From Paraburkholderia atlantica (GTDB lineage Bacteria > Pseudomonadota > Gammaproteobacteria > Burkholderiales > Burkholderiaceae): 64,000 nt of DNA. Where the stretch lies: contig NZ_WHNQ01000020.1 in the NCBI RefSeq assembly GCF_009362785.1, forward strand, positions 1-64,000, given 5' to 3'. The position numbers were made by a program, and so were the translations under genes. Shown in pieces: positions 16,186 to 24,867 of this stretch. Each line of letters starts with the position of its first letter. Position 1 is the first letter of the stretch. The notes under the pieces are model-generated. The model was given only the letters and a program-made list of their open reading frames with translations. It was not told the DNA's origin and ran no database searches.

Positions 16186-17690
16186 TAAAGAGCAGGGGTG
16201 TCGGCGGGCACTGTGCCGGCAGCGGCATCGGCGTCGCCCCATTCGTCTCCCGCGAGTTCCGCGGTATCGAAGGCTTGCAGTGCCGCGTAATGCGTATCGC
16301 GGTCGGCGTCGAACAGCATTGCGGCGATCGCGCGCGCGAGCCGCTGCGCGCCGTCGCTGATCGCGGGAATGTCGCCGGCGACCTTGCCGTGGGTCAGACT
16401 GGCCGCGTGATTGAAGCAGTGGATGCGCGCGAGCGCCGGGCAGGCCCCGGGAACGCGTTCCTGGAAGGCGAAGTTGCGGTCGAGGTCCGGCGAGCTGGCG
16501 AGTTCTTCGTTCGGCAATTCCGCCGCGGGTGTAAAGCGGTCGCGCCAACGGCGCACGTGCGGCGCGATGGGCGCAAACTCGTCGCGCGTGTCGATTTCCG
16601 AGTGAAAGCCGGTCGCGAAGATCAGGTAGTCGAGGGTGTATCGCCCTCGGGGCGTGTCGACGACGATCGTGTCGCCTTCGTGGCGCAAACCCGTCAGCGG
16701 ACTCGCCAGGTGCAGGTGAGCCTGGGCGTGAGCGGCGACCCGCAGCACGCTGTCGCGCGGCGGTGGGGCCTGCGTTTGCGCCGAATAGTGCAGGAAGCGC
16801 CACTTCCAGGCGTCGGGCAGATTCGCGAACCCGTGAACGAGGCCGGGGCTACCGATGCCGGTCAGCTTGTTGATACGGGGCAGCGCGGCGCGCCGCACGA
16901 ATAGATCGACTCGCCCGGCCCCCGCTTCAAGAGCGCTCGCGGCGTTGTCGAACGCGGATGCGCTTGCGCCGACCACACCGACACGTTTGCCGCGCAGCGC
17001 GGCAAAGTCGATCGGGTCCGACGAGTGCGCGCGCAAGTGCCGCGGAATGTCGCGGGCCACGTCGGGAACGTACGGGCCGCCCAGTCCTTCACGGCCGGTC
17101 GCGAGCACGACATGACGGGCGAGCACGGTTTCGCGCCGCGCATCTTTGCTGCCTTTGACCGCTCCGCGCAACAGCATAAGTCCGATCAGACCGTCGCTGC
17201 GCGTCTGCAGTGTCTCAACGCGCGTGTCATTGCAGACCGGCAGATCGAGCACGCGCCGATACCAGCGCAGGTAGTCCATCCATTGCACGCGTGGAATCTT
17301 ATAGAGCGCGCGCCATTGTTCGCGGCCGAACTGGGCCTCGTACCACGCGCGGAACGTCAGCGCGGGCAAGCGCAGTGCGGGCCCCGTCAGTTGCTTGGGC
17401 GAGCGTAGCGTCTGCATTCGCGCGTAGGTGATCCACGGTCCTTCCTGACCGGCCGGCGCCTGATCGAAGAGCCGCTGATTGTCGATGCCGAGCAGGCGCA
17501 ATTCGGCGCTCGCGGTCAGTCCGGCCATGCCGGCGCCGATGATGGCGACATCGAGCACACGTTGGCCGTCGGATGTCCGCGCGGGCACCCACGAAGGCGC
17601 GGGAAGCTCGAGCCAGGCAAGATCCTCGCGAAGCCGCGCTTCGAGCGCGCTCAGTCCGGCAGCGGGGTGCAAAGAAGTCGTTGCGTTCAT
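16185..17690 (-). CDS. Flavin-containing monooxygenase-like FAD/NAD(P)-binding protein
   Basis: The 501-residue protein has two dinucleotide-binding sites. The FAD site is VAIIGAGMAGLTASAELRLLG near residue 48, and the NAD(P) site is KRVGVVGASASAFDNAASAL near 245, where the second glycine motif is relaxed (GASASA). ATGFHSEID near the C-terminal third matches the conserved ATGY/F block of flavin monooxygenases. It probably oxygenates a small nucleophilic (S- or N-containing) substrate using NADPH. It overlaps LysR upstream (ATGA) and the CMD gene downstream (TAATG), so LysR, FMO, CMD and AhpD form a tightly coupled four-gene operon. Confidence 0.85.
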   Translation of the reverse strand: MNATTSLHPAAGLSALEARLREDLAWLELPAPSWVPARTSDGQRVLDVAIIGAGMAGLTASAELRLLGIDNQRLFDQAPAGQEGPWITYARMQTLRSPKQLTGPALRLPALTFRAWYEAQFGREQWRALYKIPRVQWMDYLRWYRRVLDLPVCNDTRVETLQTRSDGLIGLMLLRGAVKGSKDARRETVLARHVVLATGREGLGGPYVPDVARDIPRHLRAHSSDPIDFAALRGKRVGVVGASASAFDNAASALEAGAGRVDLFVRRAALPRINKLTGIGSPGLVHGFANLPDAWKWRFLHYSAQTQAPPPRDSVLRVAAHAQAHLHLASPLTGLRHEGDTIVVDTPRGRYTLDYLIFATGFHSEIDTRDEFAPIAPHVRRWRDRFTPAAELPNEELASSPDLDRNFAFQERVPGACPALARIHCFNHAASLTHGKVAGDIPAISDGAQRLARAIAAMLFDADRDTHYAALQAFDTAELAGDEWGDADAAAGTVPADTPAL

Positions 17691-18709
17691 GCAGTGGTCC
17701 CGATGTCGCGGTGAGTGAAAGTGGGGGAATGGGCGACGGTTTCCGCACTGTCCGTCCGATCGTGGGCGACCAGCGCACCATGCCGTGACGCTGCGTGACG
17801 CACGGCTCCGGGCAGCAGCTCGTGCGATACCTGCGCGAGCACATCGATCATTGCGTTGACGTCGTCGCTGCGCGGCTGGCCGGAAAGCGTGACGACGCCA
17901 TACAAAAACGGAATAGGCACATCGAGCGGTCTCACTTCGACGTCCGCGAGCCGCATGCCGAACGCGGTCACCGGATCGACGATGGCGACGCCGATCTGCT
18001 GTTGCGCGGCCATCATCGCATTCAGCGACGCATTCGATTCGAGTGCAATGTGAAGCGCGACGCTGGCCTCGTCGAATGCGCGATCGATGCGGCTGCGCAG
18101 ACGATAACGGTTCGCCAGCGTGGCGACCGGCTGCCCCGCGAGCCGCGCGAGCCGCAGCACGGCATCGTGCGCGAGCGGATCATTTCGGTGCAGCACCGCG
18201 ACGCATGGCGCCTCGATGATGTAGTGCACGTCGAGCGCCGCATGATCGAGCGGCAATGTCGCGATGCCGATGTCGGCGGAACGTGACAGCAACGCCTCGA
18301 CGACCTGCTCGGCGGACGCACTGCGCAATTGCGTGTTGGCGCGTGCGCTTGCTTGCGCGAGCTTGGCCATTGCGCGTGGCGCCAATGCGGCGGCGAGCGC
18401 GGGCGTCGCAACGACGCGCAATGGCATGGCCTCGTCGCGGCCGATCGCCCGCGCGCAGGCCTCGATAGTGGCGAGGCCGATCAGCGAGCGCTCGACTTCG
18501 CCATAAAGCCGGAACGCGCGGCTCGTCGGCGTGACGCGAGGTCCTTTGCGGTCGAACAACGCGTAGCCGATCTCCTGTTCGAGATCCTGGATTGTTCTCG
18601 TGACGCCGGGTTGCGAGCGGCCGAGCATACGAGCGGCCCCGGTCATACTGCCCGTCGACATGACTGCCGAGAACGCTTCGAGTTGATGCAACTCCATGCG
18701 ATGCCCCAT
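17687..18709 (-). CDS. LysR family transcriptional regulator
   Basis: The 340-residue regulator has an N-terminal winged helix-turn-helix (MELHQLEAFSAVMSTGSMTGAARMLGRSQPGVTRTIQDLEQEIG) and a two-subdomain effector region. Translation may begin at 18709 or at the internal Met 12 bases further in (MELHQ). Its stop overlaps the FMO start (ATGA), so it is the first gene of the minus operon. It is divergent from the livJ-type gene at 19035 across a 325-base gap that holds an inverted repeat at 18744-18768. It therefore probably controls both the oxygenase operon and the transporter. The effector is unknown. The C-terminal tail (TDSAETVAHSPTFTHRD) is longer than usual. Confidence 0.9.
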   Translation of the reverse strand: MGHRMELHQLEAFSAVMSTGSMTGAARMLGRSQPGVTRTIQDLEQEIGYALFDRKGPRVTPTSRAFRLYGEVERSLIGLATIEACARAIGRDEAMPLRVVATPALAAALAPRAMAKLAQASARANTQLRSASAEQVVEALLSRSADIGIATLPLDHAALDVHYIIEAPCVAVLHRNDPLAHDAVLRLARLAGQPVATLANRYRLRSRIDRAFDEASVALHIALESNASLNAMMAAQQQIGVAIVDPVTAFGMRLADVEVRPLDVPIPFLYGVVTLSGQPRSDDVNAMIDVLAQVSHELLPGAVRHAASRHGALVAHDRTDSAETVAHSPTFTHRDIGTTA

Positions 18710-18743
18710 CCATGTGATGGGTGCATTTTAGGAGCGCTTGAAT

Positions 18744-18768
18744 GCGCAATTCTTATAATAAATTGCGC
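18744..18768. promoter_or_regulatory. Inverted repeat, likely LysR operator
   Basis: GCGCAATT (18744-18751) and AATTGCGC (18761-18768) are exact reverse complements around a nine-base AT-rich spacer. The repeat lies 35 bases upstream of the LysR start at 18709, in the gap to the divergent liv-type transporter. The rest of this 325-base intergenic region (18710-19034) shows no gene or other repeat. Confidence 0.55.
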
Positions 18769-19034
18769 TATGCAAGTGACGAAAGCTACGGTTCGCCGCC
18801 GCCTAGGTGGTCCGTATCGGTCGGTTCGCTACGATCCTCGCTCGCGAAAAAGCGTTTGAAACAAGGCGTTTTCGGAGTCACGTGCTGTCCAGCTAACCCT
18901 TGCAAAGTGCTTCAGCATTCGTCTTCAAAAGCTTTGCCGATACAACGGAATAAGCTTTGTCGCGTATCTTCGTTGGCCTGCGTCCGCGCGACATGGTTAC
19001 ATGGCCTCACTCAATTCGAATGCGTGAGACCTGT

Positions 19035-20213
19035 ATGGCGATTCTGTGGAACAACAAGCGTGGCGCGACCCGCAAACTGCTTCACCTGGCCGGCGCGCTG
19101 GCGCTTGCAACCTGCGGCGTGATGCCCATGGCGCACGCGGCCGATCCTTACTGGGTCGGCGTGACCGGACCGCTGAGCGGCCAGGATGCGCAGTACGGCG
19201 AACAATGGAAGCGCGGCTTCGATCTCGCGCTCGATCAGATCAACGGCAACGGCGGTATCAACGGCCATCCGCTCGGCTATGAGTTCGAGGATAGCCGCAG
19301 CGATCCGCGTCAGGCTGTAGCCATCGCACAGAAGTTCGCCGACGACAAACGCATCCTGCTGGAACTGGGGGATCTGTCGAGCGGTGCGTCGATGGCCGCG
19401 TCGCCGGTGTATCAGCGCGCGGGTCTCGTGCAATTCGGTTTCACGAATTCGCATCCCGACTTCACGAAGGGTGGCGACTATATGTGGAGTACCGCGATCA
19501 GCCAGGCCGAGGAACAGCCGCTGCTCGCGCACTATGTGACCAAAGGACTCGGCTTCAGGAAGATCGCCGTGCTCTATCTGAACACGGACTGGGGCCGCAC
19601 CAGCAAGGACATCTTCGCGAAGGCCGCGACCGCCGACGGCGCGCAGGTCGTCGCGGCCGAAGCGTATCAACCGAACGAGAAGGACTTTCGCGCGACGCTC
19701 ACGCGCGTGCGAAGCGAACAGCCCGACTCAATCGTGCTGATCTCCTACTATTCCGACGGTGCCCAGATCGTTCGCCAGGCGCGAGCGGCCGGTGTGAGCA
19801 CGCCGATCGCGGCGGTCGGCTCGGTGTATTCACCGAAATTCCTCGATCTTGGCGGCCCAGCGGTGAACGGCGTCTACACCGAATCGAACTTCTTCCCCGG
19901 CGATCCGCGTCCGGAAGTGCAAAGCTTCGTGCAGCGCTACCGCGCCAGATACGGCGCCGATCCGGACACCTTCGCCGCGCGCGCATACGACGCGATGATC
20001 CTGTCGGCCGAAGTGATTCGCCGCTACGGTGCGGATCGCGCGGCCGTGCACGACGGCTTTGCGAAGATCAACGACGTGCCGAGCGTGATTTTCGGCAAGT
20101 TCAAGTTCGATCCGCAGACGCGCCGCGTGGCAGGCGCGAAGAATCTCGAGCTCGTCGTGAAGGACGGCAAATTCGCTCTGTGGGATGGCGCGAGCGCCGT
20201 GCATACGCCATGA
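19035..20213 (+). CDS. ABC transporter substrate-binding protein, LivJ-type
   Basis: I chose the start at 19035 (MAILWNNKRGATRK), which places a normal signal peptide (LLHLAGALALATCGVMPMAHA) at the N-terminus. In-frame ATGs at 18957 and 19020 would add unusual residues. The mature protein starts ADPYWVGVTGPLSGQDAQYGEQWK, the type I receptor fold. Its stop TGA overlaps the next start (ATGA at 20210), so it is coupled to the permease gene. It is a close paralogue of the receptor at 13728. Ligand identity is not fixed by sequence. Clustering with oxygenases and peroxidases argues for an organosulfur or other small organic solute over leucine. Confidence 0.9.
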   Translation: MAILWNNKRGATRKLLHLAGALALATCGVMPMAHAADPYWVGVTGPLSGQDAQYGEQWKRGFDLALDQINGNGGINGHPLGYEFEDSRSDPRQAVAIAQKFADDKRILLELGDLSSGASMAASPVYQRAGLVQFGFTNSHPDFTKGGDYMWSTAISQAEEQPLLAHYVTKGLGFRKIAVLYLNTDWGRTSKDIFAKAATADGAQVVAAEAYQPNEKDFRATLTRVRSEQPDSIVLISYYSDGAQIVRQARAAGVSTPIAAVGSVYSPKFLDLGGPAVNGVYTESNFFPGDPRPEVQSFVQRYRARYGADPDTFAARAYDAMILSAEVIRRYGADRAAVHDGFAKINDVPSVIFGKFKFDPQTRRVAGAKNLELVVKDGKFALWDGASAVHTP

Positions 20214-22033
20214 CTGCATGGTTCGACTACACGATCAACGGACTGATCGTCGGCAATATCTATGCGCTGCTCGCGGTCGGCCTCGCGCTGATCTTCGGCG
20301 TGTCGCATCTGATCAATTTCGCTCACGGCTCCGTGTATATGGTGGGCGGCTTCATCGGCTGGCTGTGTCTGACGCGCCTCGGCTTGCCGCTGCCCGTGGC
20401 GCTGCTCGCGACCGTCGCGGGCTGCGCGCTGCTCGGCATCCTGATCGAGCGGATCGGCCTGAGGCCGCTGCAGGGCGCGGCCCGTATCGCGCCGTTGCTT
20501 GCCACCATCGGTATCAGCTTCGTGCTCGATCAGCTCGCGCAGATCGTGTTCGGGCCCGACCCGCGTCCGGTGCCGAGTTCGCTGCCCGACTGGACGCTGT
20601 CGATCGGCGGGGCCTCCATTGGCTCGCTCGATCTGCTGATTGCGGCAATCGGCATCGGCGCGGCGGGTGTGCTTTACCTGTTCCTGCGCTTCACGCGGCT
20701 CGGCTGGGCGGTGCGCGCGACCGCGCAGGATCGCGATGCCGCGCAGCAGATGGGTGTCAACGTGAATGCCGTGAATCAGGCCGTGTTTGCGATCGCCTGC
20801 GGACTCGGCGGCCTGAGCGGCTTGCTCGTCGGCATGTACTACAACAGCATCGATCCGGCGATGGGCTTTCAGGCGACGTTGAAAGGCGTCGTCGCCTTGC
20901 TGATCGGTGGCCTGGGGAACGTGCCCGGCGCGATTGCCGGCAGCTTGCTGCTCGGTCTCGTCGAGAGCTACGGGGTCGCGTTGTTCGGCACCAGCTATCG
21001 CGACCTCTTCGCGTTCGTGCTGCTGCTGGTGTTTCTCGTGTGGCGGCCCAACGGTCTCTTCAGCGCGAACCGCCGGTTGCCGCCCGAGCCGCTGACCGGC
21101 ACGTTTCTGTCGAACCGCCGCGCGCTGCACGTACCGCGTCGCACGATCGTGGCATTGGTGGCGCTCGCATTCGTGCTGCCGCTCGTCGTGCCGTCGTCGT
21201 ACGTGTTGCAGACGCTGACCAACGGCTGGATCTATGGGCTGCTGGCGCTCAGTCTGACGCTCGTCGCGGGCACGGTCGGGCAGATTTCATTAGGGCATGC
21301 GGCGCTGCTGCTGATCGGCGCTTATGCGTCGGCGCTGCTGTCCGTCAATCTGGGCTGGTCGCCAGCTTTGACGATTCCGCTCGCCGGCCTCATCACCGCG
21401 GCGATTGGCACGGTGCTGATTTACCCGTCGTTCAGGCTGCGCGGCCACTATGTGTCGATTGCGACGCTTGGCATCGGCGAAATCATCGGCCTCGTGGTGC
21501 TCAACTGGGACAGCCTGACGCGCGGCCCGGTGGGCATCACCGGCATTGCCCCGCTGTCGCTGTTCGGCTGGCAGTTGACGGGCGTGCGCGCCGTCTACTG
21601 GTTCACGCTCGCGGTGCTCGTGCTGCTCGCACTGCTGCAGGCGCGGCTCCTGCACTCGCACCTGGGCCGCACGTGGCGCGCGATCCGCGAGGACGACGTG
21701 GCAGCGCGCGCTTATGGCATCCGCCCCAATCGCTACAAGGCGATCGCGTTCGCCTGCGGCGGTCTCGCGGCCGGCATCGGCGGCGGCATCGCGGCGCACC
21801 TGTACAGCTACATCAACTATCAGACCTTCGACTCGCAAGTGTCGATTCTCGCGCTGACGATGGTGATTCTCGGCGGTCTCGGCAGCGTGATCGGCGCGGT
21901 GGCCGGTGCGGTGGCGCTGATCAGCCTGCCCGAACTGTTCCGTTTTGCCGCCGACTACCGGATGCTGATTTACGGCATGATTTTGCTGCTACTCGTGCGC
22001 TTCCGGCCGCAAGGGCTGTTCGGTTCGGTATGA
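20210..22033 (+). CDS. Fused LivH-LivM ABC transporter permease
   Basis: The 607-residue protein joins two inner-membrane permease domains that are usually separate. The LivH-like half begins YTINGLIVGNIYALLAVGLALIFGV with FAHGSVYMVGGF and QMGVNVNAVNQAVFAIACGLGGL. The LivM-like half starts near residue 310 with VLQTLTNGWIYGLLALSLTLVAGTVGQISLGHAALL, and ends YGMILLLLVRFRPQGLFGS. The start at 20210 overlaps the receptor stop (ATGA), and the stop overlaps the next start. Such LivHM fusions are known in proteobacteria, so this is not an assembly artefact on its face. It forms the translocation channel of the transporter. Confidence 0.92.
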   Translation: MTAWFDYTINGLIVGNIYALLAVGLALIFGVSHLINFAHGSVYMVGGFIGWLCLTRLGLPLPVALLATVAGCALLGILIERIGLRPLQGAARIAPLLATIGISFVLDQLAQIVFGPDPRPVPSSLPDWTLSIGGASIGSLDLLIAAIGIGAAGVLYLFLRFTRLGWAVRATAQDRDAAQQMGVNVNAVNQAVFAIACGLGGLSGLLVGMYYNSIDPAMGFQATLKGVVALLIGGLGNVPGAIAGSLLLGLVESYGVALFGTSYRDLFAFVLLLVFLVWRPNGLFSANRRLPPEPLTGTFLSNRRALHVPRRTIVALVALAFVLPLVVPSSYVLQTLTNGWIYGLLALSLTLVAGTVGQISLGHAALLLIGAYASALLSVNLGWSPALTIPLAGLITAAIGTVLIYPSFRLRGHYVSIATLGIGEIIGLVVLNWDSLTRGPVGITGIAPLSLFGWQLTGVRAVYWFTLAVLVLLALLQARLLHSHLGRTWRAIREDDVAARAYGIRPNRYKAIAFACGGLAAGIGGGIAAHLYSYINYQTFDSQVSILALTMVILGGLGSVIGAVAGAVALISLPELFRFAADYRMLIYGMILLLLVRFRPQGLFGSV

Positions 22034-22914
22034 CGGAGACGACCATGACATCTTCTTTGCCACGCGGCGCGGATATCCTGTTCGACGTGCGGCGCGTCAC
22101 GCGCCGTTTCGGCGGTCTCGTGGCTGTCGACGAGGTGAGCCTGTCGGTTGCGCGCGGCGAATGCGTGAGCGTGATCGGTCCGAACGGCGCCGGCAAATCC
22201 ACGCTGTTCAATCTGCTGACCGGCATCGACGCGCCGGACGCCGGCGAAGTGAGATTCGCCGGCGAAGACGTGACCGGCATGGCGCCCGAGCAACTTGCCG
22301 CGCGCGGCGTCGCGCGCACGTTCCAGCATGGACGGGTATTCGGCAATCTGAGCGTGCTCGATAACGTGCTGATCGGCGCGCACGCGCGGCTTGCAATGAC
22401 CCGTCGCGGCTGGCCCGTGGTCGGGGCGTTCGCGGAAGTGCTGCGCGCGCTGGCCCGTCCCGCATCGGTACGCCGCGAAAACGCCGCTCTTCGCGAGGAG
22501 GTGACAACGCTTCTTGCGCGCTTCGGTACGCGCCTCTTGCCACGTATCGACCAGCCGGCGCACAGCCTGTCCTATGCGAACCGCCGACGCGTCGAGATTG
22601 CGCGCGCGCTCGCGCTGCGTCCGCGAATTCTGCTGCTCGACGAACCGACCGCCGGCATGAACGAGTCCGAAACCGCCGAAATGCTCGAACTGATACTCGA
22701 ACTCAAGCGCGACGGCCTCACGATCCTGCTGATCGAACACAAGCTCGACCTCGTGATGCAGCTTTCCGATCGCGTGCTCGTGCTCGAAGACGGCCGCAAG
22801 ATCGCTTCCGGGCTGCCGGCCGAGGTGCGCGACGACCCCGCCGTGATCGAGGCCTACCTTGGGCACCGTCAGGTCGGCGCGGCAGCCGGCCGTAACGAAA
22901 CGGCGGCTGCATGA
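22030..22914 (+). CDS. ABC transporter ATP-binding protein, LivG-type
   Basis: The 294-residue ATPase has Walker A GPNGAGKSTLFNLL, a signature region with LSYANRRRVEIARALAL, Walker B ILLLDEPTAGM and a switch IEHKLDLVM. The degenerate signature (SYANRRR) and the TAGMNESETAEMLELI segment are characteristic of LivG. Translation can begin at the ATG at 22030, overlapping the permease stop, or at 22045, which has GGAG at 22034. It powers the liv-type importer together with LivF. Confidence 0.92.
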   Translation: MTETTMTSSLPRGADILFDVRRVTRRFGGLVAVDEVSLSVARGECVSVIGPNGAGKSTLFNLLTGIDAPDAGEVRFAGEDVTGMAPEQLAARGVARTFQHGRVFGNLSVLDNVLIGAHARLAMTRRGWPVVGAFAEVLRALARPASVRRENAALREEVTTLLARFGTRLLPRIDQPAHSLSYANRRRVEIARALALRPRILLLDEPTAGMNESETAEMLELILELKRDGLTILLIEHKLDLVMQLSDRVLVLEDGRKIASGLPAEVRDDPAVIEAYLGHRQVGAAAGRNETAAA

Positions 22915-23711
22915 CGACATCAAATCTGCATCTGGTTGCGCCGAACCCATTAGCCTCCGCACAAGCCGCCATGACCGAGCCGTTGCTGCAACTTGAACAG
23001 ATCGACACTTTCTACGGACAGATTCAGGTGCACTTCGGCGTGAATCTCAGCGTCGGGCGCGGCGAGATCGTCAGCCTGCTGGGCGGCAATGCGAGCGGCA
23101 AATCGACGGCGATGAAGGTGATTCTTGGACTGCACAAACCGCGAGCCGGCACCATCAGCTTCGACGGTAAGCCGTTGAACGGTCTGCCGACTTCGCAGGT
23201 TGTGCGGCGAGGCATCGCTTCGGTGCCGGAGGCCCGGCGGCTTTTCGGCGACATGACGGTGCGCGAGAACCTGTTGATGGGCGCGTTCACGCGCAACGAC
23301 CGCGCAGGCATTAGCGAAGACTATGAGCGCATGCTCGAACTTTTTCCGCGCGTCAAAGAACGATTGACGCAGCGAGCCGGCACGCTTTCGGGCGGCGAAC
23401 AGCAGATGCTGGCGATGGCGCGCGCGTTGATGAGCCGTCCCGCGCTGGTCTGCATGGACGAGCCGACGATGGGCCTGTCGCCGCTTTACGTCGACAAGGT
23501 GCTCGACCTGATTCAGACCGTCAACCAGCAGGGCATCACGTTCTTCATGGTCGAGCAGAACGCGAGCCTCGCGCTGCAGATCGCGCATCGCGGCTACGTG
23601 TTGCAGACGGGGCGTGTGGTGTTGTCCGGCACCGCGAGCGAATTGCTCGGCGACCAGCGCATCCGCGACGCTTATCTCGGCGGATCGCTGGCGGCGCAGA
23701 CGGCGTCGTGA
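22911..23711 (+). CDS. ABC transporter ATP-binding protein, LivF-type
   Basis: This 266-residue ATPase overlaps LivG by four bases (ATGA). An N-terminal extension of about 20 residues precedes the usual LivF start near MTEPLLQLEQIDTFYGQIQ, so an internal start at 22971 is possible. Walker A is GGNASGKSTAMKV, a variant of the usual GxNGAGKT; the signature is LSGGEQQMLAMARALM and Walker B LVCMDEPTMGLSP. It completes the livJ-HM-G-F set as the last gene before the convergent VOC gene. Confidence 0.92.
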   Translation: MTTSNLHLVAPNPLASAQAAMTEPLLQLEQIDTFYGQIQVHFGVNLSVGRGEIVSLLGGNASGKSTAMKVILGLHKPRAGTISFDGKPLNGLPTSQVVRRGIASVPEARRLFGDMTVRENLLMGAFTRNDRAGISEDYERMLELFPRVKERLTQRAGTLSGGEQQMLAMARALMSRPALVCMDEPTMGLSPLYVDKVLDLIQTVNQQGITFFMVEQNASLALQIAHRGYVLQTGRVVLSGTASELLGDQRIRDAYLGGSLAAQTAS

Positions 23712-23751
23712 ACGGCGGCGGATCGCCTGGTGTTTCGCTCGCCGCGCGACG

Positions 23752-24582
23752 CTATCGATCGCGTCGGATCGACGGGTTTGCTACCAGTTCGATGATGGCG
23801 CCATGGGCGAGCGTACGCTCGAGGCGCCGCGCGGCGCCATCGACGTACGTCTCCAGGGCGACCGCGAAAACTCCTTCGCCGCGCGAGGCGAGGTGGTGCC
23901 GAATGTCAGCGGCAAGACCTTCAGCTGGCGGGCGCGTTTCGCGGGTCGGGCTTGCAAGCGTGAGCGTCGTCGCGCCAAGCGACAGGATCGCCAATGCGAC
24001 GTCGTAACCAGGCAGCGGCGCGCGCTGCACGTCGGGTTCTCCGAGCAGCGCGCGATATCGTGCGAGGCTCGCATCCAGGTCGTGCACCGCGAGCGTAATG
24101 TTCGCGACGCCGTGCGCCCCATTCGCATGATGGCGAACGTCGCCTTCGGCCACGCGCAGGTGGCGTGGCGTCACGTCGCCGCACAGGAACGGCAGATCCG
24201 CGCTCGACGGCTTGCCGATCTGCCATTCGAGGCGCTCGCCATCGGGCCGCAGACGTCCGCCGGCAAGGGGGCCGTCGTAAGAGAGACCTCGTTCGCGTGC
24301 CGCGGCGATGGTGCTGGCAACCGATTGCGGCAGCAGCGCGTAGTCGACGAATCCATCTCCTATGCGACGGCTAGCGTCCCACCAGCGATGCTCCGGTGCG
24401 TCGCGCAAAAAGGCGATGAGCTCGACGTAGCTGCCATCGGCGAAACCGATCAGCGCGTTATGTGTGGCGCCGTCGGCGTGCGTGCCGCCGCGTTGCACGG
24501 TGAAGCCAAGCGTAGTGAAATCGGCGATGGTCTGTTCGAGATCCTGCACGCGGATCACGATGTGGTCGATTGAAAGAGACAT
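23752..24582 (-). CDS. VOC superfamily (glyoxalase-like) protein
   Basis: The 276-residue protein starts at MSLSIDHIVIRVQDLEQTIADFTTLGFTVQRGG, a typical vicinal-oxygen-chelate opening. A second module appears near residue 140 (GVANITLAVHDLDASLARYRALLGEP). Two VOC modules in one chain match glyoxalase-like-domain (Glyoxalase_3) proteins and ring-cleavage dioxygenase relatives. Candidate metal ligands are the His in SIDHIV, the Glu of SYVELIAF and the His/Glu of the second half. No substrate can be assigned. It lies between convergent and divergent transporter genes and may process an imported compound. Confidence 0.8.
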   Translation of the reverse strand: MSLSIDHIVIRVQDLEQTIADFTTLGFTVQRGGTHADGATHNALIGFADGSYVELIAFLRDAPEHRWWDASRRIGDGFVDYALLPQSVASTIAAARERGLSYDGPLAGGRLRPDGERLEWQIGKPSSADLPFLCGDVTPRHLRVAEGDVRHHANGAHGVANITLAVHDLDASLARYRALLGEPDVQRAPLPGYDVALAILSLGATTLTLASPTRETRPPAEGLAADIRHHLASRGEGVFAVALETYVDGAARRLERTLAHGAIIELVANPSIRRDR

Positions 24583-24807
24583 GACGAGCGAGGTCCACAG
24601 TAGGGTGGTCCGAGTATGCGAAGCCTGCCGCCAAAACGCTAGTAATGGATTGTCGATTGCATAGCGCCGCAACTGGATTAGGCTCCGTCGCGCAAGATGC
24701 GATCGGACTGCTCGATGAGGAATCCGTCTTTCTTCGGCGGCGTGCTTTGCATATGCCGAACGATTGGTTCTTTTACTGCGACTGCGGCTTTATCGTAAGC
24801 GCTGCAC

Positions 24808-24823
24808 GAGCGGCAAGCCGCTC
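24808..24823. promoter_or_regulatory. Short palindrome upstream of importer operon
   Basis: GAGCGGC (24808-24814) and GCCGCTC (24817-24823) are exact reverse complements around AA. The element lies about 45 bases before the start of the binding-protein gene, in a 285-base gap shared with the divergent VOC gene. It could be an operator or a small RNA hairpin in the leader. No regulator is identifiable. Confidence 0.3.
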
Positions 24824-24867
24824 GGTACTTTGACGCGGCCAACATGACTCGGCCGAAGCACCAGGAT

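Noticed and set aside
19484..20209. Apparent long N-terminal extension of the fused permease
   Set aside because: The extension is the LivJ-type gene read in another frame; the permease starts at the ATG at 20210, overlapping the receptor stop.
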